From Nicotiana tabacum (lineage: Eukaryota; Streptophyta; Magnoliopsida; Solanales; Solanaceae), in assembly GCF_000715075.1 (NCBI RefSeq), contig NC_134084.1, positions 100,482,411 through 100,546,410 of the forward strand: a DNA stretch of 64,000 nucleotides, written 5' to 3'. Position numbers and translations under genes: made by a program. The number at the start of each line of letters is the position of its first letter. Positions within the stretch are counted from its first letter, which is position 1. The notes under the pieces were generated by a model. The model ran no database searches. It was not told the origin of the DNA and saw only the letters and a program-made list of their open reading frames with translations. Positions 57,826 through 64,000 of this stretch are shown piece by piece.

Positions 57826-58080
57826 ACGACATCACCCTTCGTGCTTTTACTCTCGTTCTTGCCATAAAAATCAATAGATTCGGTACGACATCACCCTTCG
57901 TGCTTTTACCCCACATAATCATGGCGCGGAATTATCCTTCGTACATTATCACTCATATCATGGCACGGCATCACCCTTCGTGCTTTTACAATCACAATAT
58001 CAGCACGACATCACCCTTCGTGCATTATCACTCACTCACAAATATCACGCACGACATCACCCTTCATGCTTTCCACTCTT
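57826..58080. repeat. Hairpin array 1 in the chromovirus 3 LTR
   Basis: Six units of 38-57 bp with core GCACGACATCACCCTTCGTGC-like sequence, written here as arms GCACGA and TCGTGC around CATCACCCT. The units near 57826 and 58003 are perfect; the others have one to four changes. Confidence 0.85.
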
Positions 58081-58099
58081 CCTTACCCAAGCAACAATC

Positions 58100-58225
58100 A
58101 TAACCAATTCGGGCAAGGAAATCAATAAAATCACAATAAAATCCCGGCAAGGGAATAATAGAATAACAATAATATCTTGTCAAGGAAAATAATATCATAA
58201 GCAATAACATCCCGGCAAGGGAAAC
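58100..58225. repeat. Hairpin array 2 in the chromovirus 3 LTR
   Basis: Four units of about 35 bp with core ATCCCGGCAAGGGAA (arms TCCC and GGGA), separated by AATAACAATA-type sequence. Confidence 0.8.
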
Positions 58226-59015
58226 AATCTCATAAATCTCTTGTCGTTTCCACAATCATTCAAAACATAAATCTCAACTTGAGCCAATACTCTACAATGT
58301 TCAATTACCAAGAATACTTCCATAAGCCTTGTTAAACATTGATAATCATTATATTAAGCATGGATAATACATAACGGAGTCACAACAATCATAGTATAAG
58401 ACTCACGTGCATGCTTGACACCAACGTATAGGTAATCGTCACCACACCTATACGTCGTGCTCAACAATTAGCACATAACAAATAGGACCACAACCCCTAA
58501 GGTTAAACCAAACACTTACCTCAATGCCACGAACACAATCAAGCCTCAACTACCACTTTACCTCTCGATTCCACTTCCAATTTATTTGTATCCAGTCATA
58601 ATTTACCTAACGATATCAATAAAGATTAAATAAACCAATTCTAATGCATGAAAACAGATTTCCCATTGATTCCCAAAAAGTCAAAAATCGACCCCGGGCA
58701 TGCTTGGTCCAAACCCGAAATTCGGACCAAAACCCGATTACCCATTCACCTTCGAGCCCGGATATATAACTGATTTTGGAATACGACCTCAATTTAAGGT
58801 CTAAATCCCCAAATTTCAATATTCCTATGTTCTAACAAAAATTTCCAATTATACCATGAAAGCCCTAGATTCTAGGATGAAATCTTGTAAAAAGAAGTTA
58901 AGGAGTGAATGAAATAAGTTTAAAATCACTTGTGTTTTGGGGAAGAAGGAGTGTTTGAAAAATCACCCCTTATGTTTTAGGGTTTTGAAAAATGAAAAAT
59001 GGTTGAAAAGTCTCG

Positions 59016-59205
59016 TTTATATATACCCCTTTCAAATCCTTAACGCTGACCGCGAAAAAGGACCGCGGCCGCGGAGCTTCCCCGCGAACTGCGAAATATC
59101 GAGCGCGACCGGGAGATTTGGCCTTGGCCACCGCTGACCGCGAAAACTCCACCGCGGCAGCGAAGTCCCCAATGTGGTCGTGAAGATTCACCGTAGACCG
59201 CGAAG
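59016..59205 (-). promoter_or_regulatory. GC-rich block and TATA box (chromovirus 3 LTR)
   Basis: On the minus strand, repeated CGCGGTC / GACCGCG-type units (including CCGCGGCCGCGG and CGCGGTCAGCGG) precede GGGGTATATATAAACG. This is the same order, block then TATA box, as in chromoviruses 1 and 2. Confidence 0.6.
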
Positions 59206-59912
59206 CTCAGTTCAGAGACCTGCAACTTCTCTGAACTTGCAACAACTATTTTCTAAGTATAAACTCACTTCGTGGTCTAACCAAAACTCACTCGAGCCCT
59301 CAGGGCTCCAAACCAATCACGCATGCAAGTCTAAAACATCATAAGGACTTGCTCGTGCGATCACATCATCAAAATAACATCAACAACTACGAATTAAACC
59401 TTAGATTCATAAAATTACTCAAGAACATTGAAAATTTCCATTTTCTCAAATATAGGTCCGATTTATACCAAACCAATTTCGATTCTTACCAAATTTTCAC
59501 ATATTCAACTTAATTATTATTTTAAACTTGTACCGGGCTTCAGAACCAAGAAATAGGCTCGATACTTTCAATAAAATGTATCGTTTCACTTCAAAAGCCT
59601 TTACACTTAAAAAAAAATTTCTCGGGCTTGGGACCTCAGAATTCGATTCCGGGCACACGCCCAAGTCCCATATTTTACTATGGACCCTACGGGTCCGGGT
59701 CCGGGTCCGTTTACAAAGAATGTTGACCAAAGTCAACTTTAATTAGTTTTAAAAGACAATTTCATTATCTTTTCTTAAATTTCACCTAAAAGCTTTCCGG
59801 AAACGTGCCCAGACTAAGCACGCAAATTGAGTTGAGTCAGAAAGAGGTATTTCAGGCCTCGGAATACAGAATTTACTTTTAAAACGAGTGGTGACCTTTT
59901 TGGGTCATCACA

Positions 59913-59930
59913 TTCTCCACCTCTAAAATA
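59913..59930 (-). other. Polypurine tract of chromovirus 3
   Basis: The minus strand reads TTTTAGAGGTGGAGAA directly before the LTR. Confidence 0.75.
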
Positions 59931-60710
59931 ATTGTTCGTTAGACATAAGAAAAGTACCTGAGTCGGAGAAAAGATGGGGATATCGGCTCCGCATATCGGA
60001 CTCGGACTCCCAGGTCGCTGCCTCAATAGGCTGACCTCTCCATTGCACACGAACGGAAGGGAAATTCTTCGATCTCAACTGACGAACCTTCCGTTCTAGA
60101 ATAGCTACCGGCTCCTCCTCATAGGTCAAGTCCTTGTCCAGCTAGACAGTGTTGAAGTCTAACATGTGGGATGGATCGCTGTGATACTTCCAAAGCATAG
60201 ACATATGAAACACCGGGTGTACAACTGATAAACTCGGCGGCAACACAAGTCTATAAGACACCTATCCCACTCGATCAAGAATCACAAAAAGACAAATGAA
60301 CCTAGGGCTTAGCTTGCCCTTCTTCCCAAATCGCATCACGCCCTTCATAGGCAACACTCGAAGCAACACCCGCTCTCCGACCATGAATGCCACATCACGA
60401 ACCTGACGATCGGCATAACTCTTTTGCCTGGACTAAGCTATACGAAGCCTATCCTGAATGATCTTAACCTTGTCCAAGGCATCCTGTACTAGATCGGTAC
60501 CTAACAACTGAGCCTCTCCCAACTCAAACCATCCAACTGGAGACAAACACCTCCTACCATATAAATCCTCATAAGGAGCCATCTAGATGCTCGACTGGTA
60601 ACTGTTGTTGTAGGCAAACCCTTCTAATGGTAAGAATTGATCCCACGAACCACCAAAGTCAATAACACATGCTCGAAACATATCCTCCAAAATTTGAATA
60701 GTACGTTCGG
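59923..60710 (-). pseudogene. pol: Chromovirus 3 integrase C-terminus and chromodomain
   Basis: The minus strand encodes, in one frame with several stops, [51 protein letters not shown], then the GPY/F-type stretch GERVLLRVLPMKGVMRFGKK, VHPVFHMSMLWKY, and the chromodomain VAILERKVRQLRSKNFPSVR, VQWRGQPIEAATWESESD, SRYPHLF (open piece 60129-59923). Confidence 0.88.
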
Positions 60711-60711
60711 A

Positions 60712-61254
60712 CTATCCGTTTGTCTGAGGATGAAATGTTGTGCTCAACTCGACCCGTGTGCCCAACTCACGCTGAACTGCCCTCCAGAAATGCGAAGTAA
60801 ACTGTGCACCTCGATCAGAAATGATAAACATGGGCACACCATGAAGACGAACAATCTTTCGGATATAGATCTCTGCCAACTGCTCAGAAGAATTGGAAAC
60901 TACCACAGGAATGAAATGCACTGACTTGGTCAGCCTATCTATAATAACCCACACTGCATCGAGCTTCCTCTGAGTCCTTGGGAGTCCAACAACGAAGTTC
61001 ATAGTGATAGTCTCCCACTTCCACTCAGGAATCTCAATCCTCTGAAATAGACCACCAGGTCTCTAATGCTCGTACTTTACATGCTGACAATTCAAACACC
61101 AAGCCACATGTGCAACAATATCCTTCTTCGTTCTCCTCCACCAGTAATACTGCCTCAAATCTTGATACATCTTAGCAGCGTACGGATGAATAGAGTACCG
61201 GGAACTATGGGCCTCCTCTAGAATCAACTCTCGAAGTCCATCCATATTAGGCAC
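60712..61254 (-). pseudogene. pol: Chromovirus 3 integrase, zinc-binding and catalytic core
   Basis: The open piece 61254-61063 holds the HHCC domain (HSSRYSIHPYAAKMYQDLRQ ... CLNCQHVKYEH). The piece 61002-60712 holds the core with catalytic Asp residues in WVIIDRLTKSVHFIP and IISDRGAQFTSHFW, followed by FHPQTNG. A stop separates the two after KYEH, and another follows NG. The third acidic residue should lie just beyond, near [10 protein letters not shown]. Confidence 0.9.
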
Positions 61255-61990
61255 ACAAACTCAACCCTTGCATCCTCAAAATTCCATCATCTCCTAATGT
61301 AACCTGCTTGGTACCACCGTGCCACACTGTGTACCTAAGGACACACAAATGAGGATCATCATACTGTCGATCTCTTATACGCTCAAATAATGAAGAACAA
61401 GCGACTATACAAGCTAACACACGGCTAGGTTCAGAAACATCCAGCCTCACGAACTGATTGGCTAAAGCCTGAACATCCAAAGCAAGCGGTCTCTTACCGA
61501 CCAGAATATACTCAAGATTGTCCATGCCGACTGACTTTCTACTCAAAGAGTCGGCCAGTACATTGGCCTTCCCCAGATGATATAAGATGGTGATATCATA
61601 GTCTTTCAGTAGCTCCAACCACCTTTTCTGCCTCAAATTTAGCTACTTCTACTTGAACAAGTACTGCAGACTCTTGTGATCCGTGAACACCTCACATGAC
61701 GCACCATATAAATAGTGCCTCCAAAGCTTCAGCGCGTGAACAATGGCTGCTAGCTCCAAATCATGAACTGGATAATTCTTCTTGTGAATCTTCAAATATC
61801 ATGAAACATACGCAATGACCTTTCCATCCTGCATCAACATCGCACCAAGTCCAATACGAGATGCGTCACAATACACTGTATATGGCCCAGAAACTATGGG
61901 CAAAACCAACACTAGCGCTATAGTCAAAGCTGTCTTGAGATTCAGAAAGCTAGCCTCACACTCATCCGACCATCTGAACTGGGCACCCTT
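61247..61990 (-). pseudogene. pol: Chromovirus 3 RNase H
   Basis: The open piece 61636-61247 runs from [16 protein letters not shown] through ANVLADSLSRKS to the linker before integrase (SLFERIRDRQYDDPHL). Upstream, 61990-61640 encodes [37 protein letters not shown] and [14 protein letters not shown] with several stops. The Asp residues in CDAS, FTD and ADSLSR are kept. Confidence 0.88.
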
Positions 61991-62824
61991 CTAGGTCAAC
62001 CTGGTCATCGGGGCTGCAATAGAAGAAAACCCTTCCACAAATCGACGGTAATAGCCCGCCAAACCCAAGATACTTTGGATCTCTGTAGGTGATGCGTGTC
62101 TAGGCCAGTCCTTAACTGCCTCTATCTTCTTCGGATCCACCTGAATACCCTCTGTTGATACAACGTAACCCAAGAAAACAATTGATCCCAACCAAAATTC
62201 ACACTTCAGAAACTTAGCATACAACTAACTATCTCTCAATGTCTGAAGAACAACTCTCAAATGCTACTCATGCTCCTCCCGGCTGTGAGAATAGATCAAA
62301 ATATCATCAATGAAGACTATCACGAAGTAATACAAGTAAGGCTTGAACACTCGGTTCATCAAATCTATGAAAGTTGCTGGGGTATTTGTCAACCCAAATG
62401 ACATCACCAAGAACACATAATGCTCGTACCGAGTGTGGAAAGCTGTCTTAGGGACATCAGATGCCCTAATCCTCAACTGATGGTAGCCAGATCTCAAGTC
62501 AATCTTAGAAAACACGTGGGCACCTTGAAGCTGGTCAAAGAAATTATCAATCCTCAGCAATGGGTACTTGTTCTTGATTATGACCTTGTTCAACTGCCGA
62601 TAGTCTATATACATCCTCATCGATCTGTCCTTCTTCTTAACAAAAAACACTGACGCACCCCATGGCGAGACACTAGGTCTAATAAAGCCCTTATCAACCA
62701 AGTCTTGCAACTTCTCCTTCAATTCTTTCAACTCAGGCGGGGCCATACGATATGGCAGAATAGAAATGGGCGGAGTGCCCGGAGCCAAATCAATGCAAAA
62801 GTCAATATCCCTGTCGGGTAGCAT
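61991..62824 (-). pseudogene. pol: Chromovirus 3 reverse transcriptase
   Basis: The 186-residue piece 62824-62264 holds the core: [71 protein letters not shown] and an intact catalytic [11 protein letters not shown] stop follows REEHE. The piece 62224-61991 continues [51 protein letters not shown], ending at ISAPMTRLT-like sequence. This is the least damaged RT in the window. Confidence 0.92.
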
Positions 62825-62829
62825 CCCCG

Positions 62830-63504
62830 GTAGTCTGAAGGAAATACCTAAGGAAACTCATGAACAATAGGCACAGAATCTATAGAAGGGACCTCGGTGC
62901 TAGAATCATAAACATACGCCAAATAGGCCAAACATCCCTTATCAACCATACGTCGAGCCTTTACATATGAGATAACCCTAGGGGTGGAATGACCAGGAGT
63001 CCCTCTCCACTCCAAACGAGGTAGACCCGACAAGGCAAAGGTCACAGTCTTGGCATGACAGTCCAAGATAGCGTGGTAAGGTGATAACCAGTCCATCCCC
63101 AATATGACATCAAAATCAACCATATCCAAAAGTAACAGATCTACTTGAGTCTCAAGACCCCCAATCAGAACTAGACATGAACAATGGACACGATCTACCA
63201 CAATAGAATCACCCACCGGTGTAGACACATAAATAGAAGCACTCAAGGAATCACTAGGAATGACCAAATACGGTGCAAAATAAGATGACACATAGGAATA
63301 TGTAGATCCTAGATCAAATAGAACTGAAGCATCTCTACTACAAACCAGAACAGTACATGTGATAACTGCATCGGAGGCCTCAGCCTTGGGCCTGACTGGA
63401 AGAGCATAACATCGGGGTTGGGCCCCACTATTCTGAACTACCTCTAGCGGCCTGAACTCCACCTTTAATACCTCTACCTCCACCTCTAGCACCTCTAGCT
63501 CCAC
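62830..63504 (-). pseudogene. pol: Chromovirus 3 aspartic protease
   Basis: A 218-residue open piece. A Gly/Glu/Val-rich lead-in is followed by AVITCTVLVCSRDASVLFDL, GSTYSYVSSYFAPYL, VVDRVHCSCLVLIGGLETQV and [20 protein letters not shown], ending in ISYVKARRMVDKGCLAYLAY. The active-site triplet reads D-L-G where D-P/S-G is usual, so the catalytic Asp is kept. It would cut Gag-Pol. A frameshift near 62835 separates it from RT. Confidence 0.88.
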
Positions 63505-64000
63505 CTGTAGCTAGCTGAGCGGGTGGTGGAACACTCGGTGCTTGAACCATAGCATGGGAACCCTGATGTTGAGAGTTGCTCGGTGCTCAAGGGCAAAATC
63601 TAGCAATATGTCTCGTGTTGCCACAAATATAGCAAGCCCTCTGCTACTGGGACTAACGACCCTCAAAACTTTGGAGCGGAGGTGCACTAATAGGAGCTGG
63701 TGATGCGCTGTAGGGCAACTGATCAGAATACTACATATGAGAACCACAACCACCTGGAGCATCGTGAGAAACCTGTAGTGCTGAATGAAATGGCCTGGAA
63801 GGATACCCCCTACCAAAAGAATCCCTGTCTCCAGTCAAGGCACCACTGAACCTGCCCGAAGGACAAGGCCTCTTGTCAGACCCCTGACCACTCCCCTATG
63901 ATAGAACCATCTCAACTCTCCTGGCCACATTGGCCGCATCCTGAAAAGAAATCTCGCTCCCCGTCTCCTTAGCCATCTGCAATCGAATAGGCTGAACGAG
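63505..64000 (-). pseudogene. gag: Chromovirus 3 gag, C-terminal part with zinc knuckle
   Basis: The minus strand reads IRLQMAKETGSEISFQDAAN, VARRVEMVLS, a stop, then DKRPCPSGRFSGAL. The zinc knuckle follows near 63605-63650: CYICGNTRHIARFC (C-x2-C-x4-H-x4-C), closed by a stop. The open frame 63816-63511 is a different reading frame through the same region and is not the gag product. The rest of gag is outside the window. Confidence 0.85.

Larger units (their letters stand above)
57104..59912 (-). repeat. 3' LTR of chromovirus 3
   Basis: Plus strand runs TGTCACGACCCGG to GGGTCATCACA; read on the minus strand it starts TGTGATGACCC. It is 2,809 bp. It contains two hairpin arrays (57826-58080, 58100-58225), a TATA box (59016-59025) and a GC-rich block (59041-59205). 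Confidence 0.9.
57104..64000 (-). mobile_element. Chromovirus 3 (chromodomain Ty3/gypsy), right end outside window
   Basis: A 2.8 kb 3' LTR, a PPT, chromodomain, integrase, RNase H, RT, protease, zinc knuckle and the end of the gag domain follow in minus orientation. The coding region is the most complete in the window but has in-frame stops. The 5' LTR and PBS are beyond 64000. Confidence 0.92.

Noticed and set aside
57000..64000. Possible endogenous pararetrovirus because of RT and protease motifs
   Set aside because: Integrase, chromodomain, LTR and PPT are present, so it is a Ty3/gypsy chromovirus; no movement protein or coat motif seen.

Overview
This window looks like repeat-dense nuclear DNA from a plant, most likely Solanaceae and plausibly Nicotiana-like. 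The evidence is: a reverse-oriented SINE body with the TTG-type tail of the tobacco TS family; chromodomain Ty3/gypsy elements with long LTRs that begin TGTAACGACC; Tat-type gag; Retrofit/Ale-like and Tork-like copia gag; and a DUF4283 plus CCHC LINE-type ORF1. I found no convincing host protein-coding gene, rRNA, tRNA or CRISPR array. Species assignment is inference. The window is a stack of transposons inserted into one another, almost all of them broken.

Layout from left to right. (1) 1-1205: minus-strand LINE-type ORF1 remnant, abutting (2) 1205-3741, a minus-strand Tat-type gypsy element (gag, PBS, 5' LTR with TATA box). That element sits inside (3) the 3' LTR of a very large minus-strand, apparently non-coding LTR element, here called X (3742-39438: left LTR fragment, PPT, interior full of tandem arrays, PBS at 37321-37340, full 2.1 kb LTR at 37345-39438). 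The interior of X carries a 5.0 kb non-autonomous CACTA-type DNA transposon (7083-12060, TSD TAT), which itself contains a SINE, and a copia-like LTR fragment (13320-14187).

(4) 16759-37320: chromovirus 1, plus strand, inserted into the PBS of X (GATCT/GATCC duplication). It has two ~2.9 kb LTRs, an iMet-type PBS and decayed gag-pol. Its gag is split by (5) 20605-30767, a minus-strand LARD-like element with two 3.1 kb LTRs, PBS, PPT and a perfect GTAGG duplication. The LARD has no gag or pol, although its leader and PPT resemble those of chromovirus 1.

(6) 39439-51360: Retrofit/Ale-like copia element (LTR end, PBS, gag, integrase), split by (7) chromovirus 2 (40375-49235, perfect GAAAG duplication). 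Chromovirus 2 lacks its protease region and the junction of pol and 3' LTR, and its gag carries (8) a 1.54 kb unclassified insert (44088-45630, CAGTCT duplication). (9) 51361-56893: gypsy-type gag fragments and non-coding tandem arrays, broken by a copia LTR plus gag start (53682-54780). (10) 57104-64000: chromovirus 3, minus strand, with 3' LTR, PPT and most of pol and gag; it runs off the right edge.

The relative order of insertion can be read from the nesting: X before chromovirus 1 before the LARD; copia before chromovirus 2 before the unclassified insert; X before the Tat element. The most unusual signals are regulatory-looking rather than coding. GC-rich blocks of GCAGGTGCG/GCGGCCGC-type palindromes lie directly upstream of a TATA box in several separate elements. 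Tandem arrays of short imperfect hairpins occur inside the LTRs and in X. A conserved ~65-75 bp module is dispersed four times in X.
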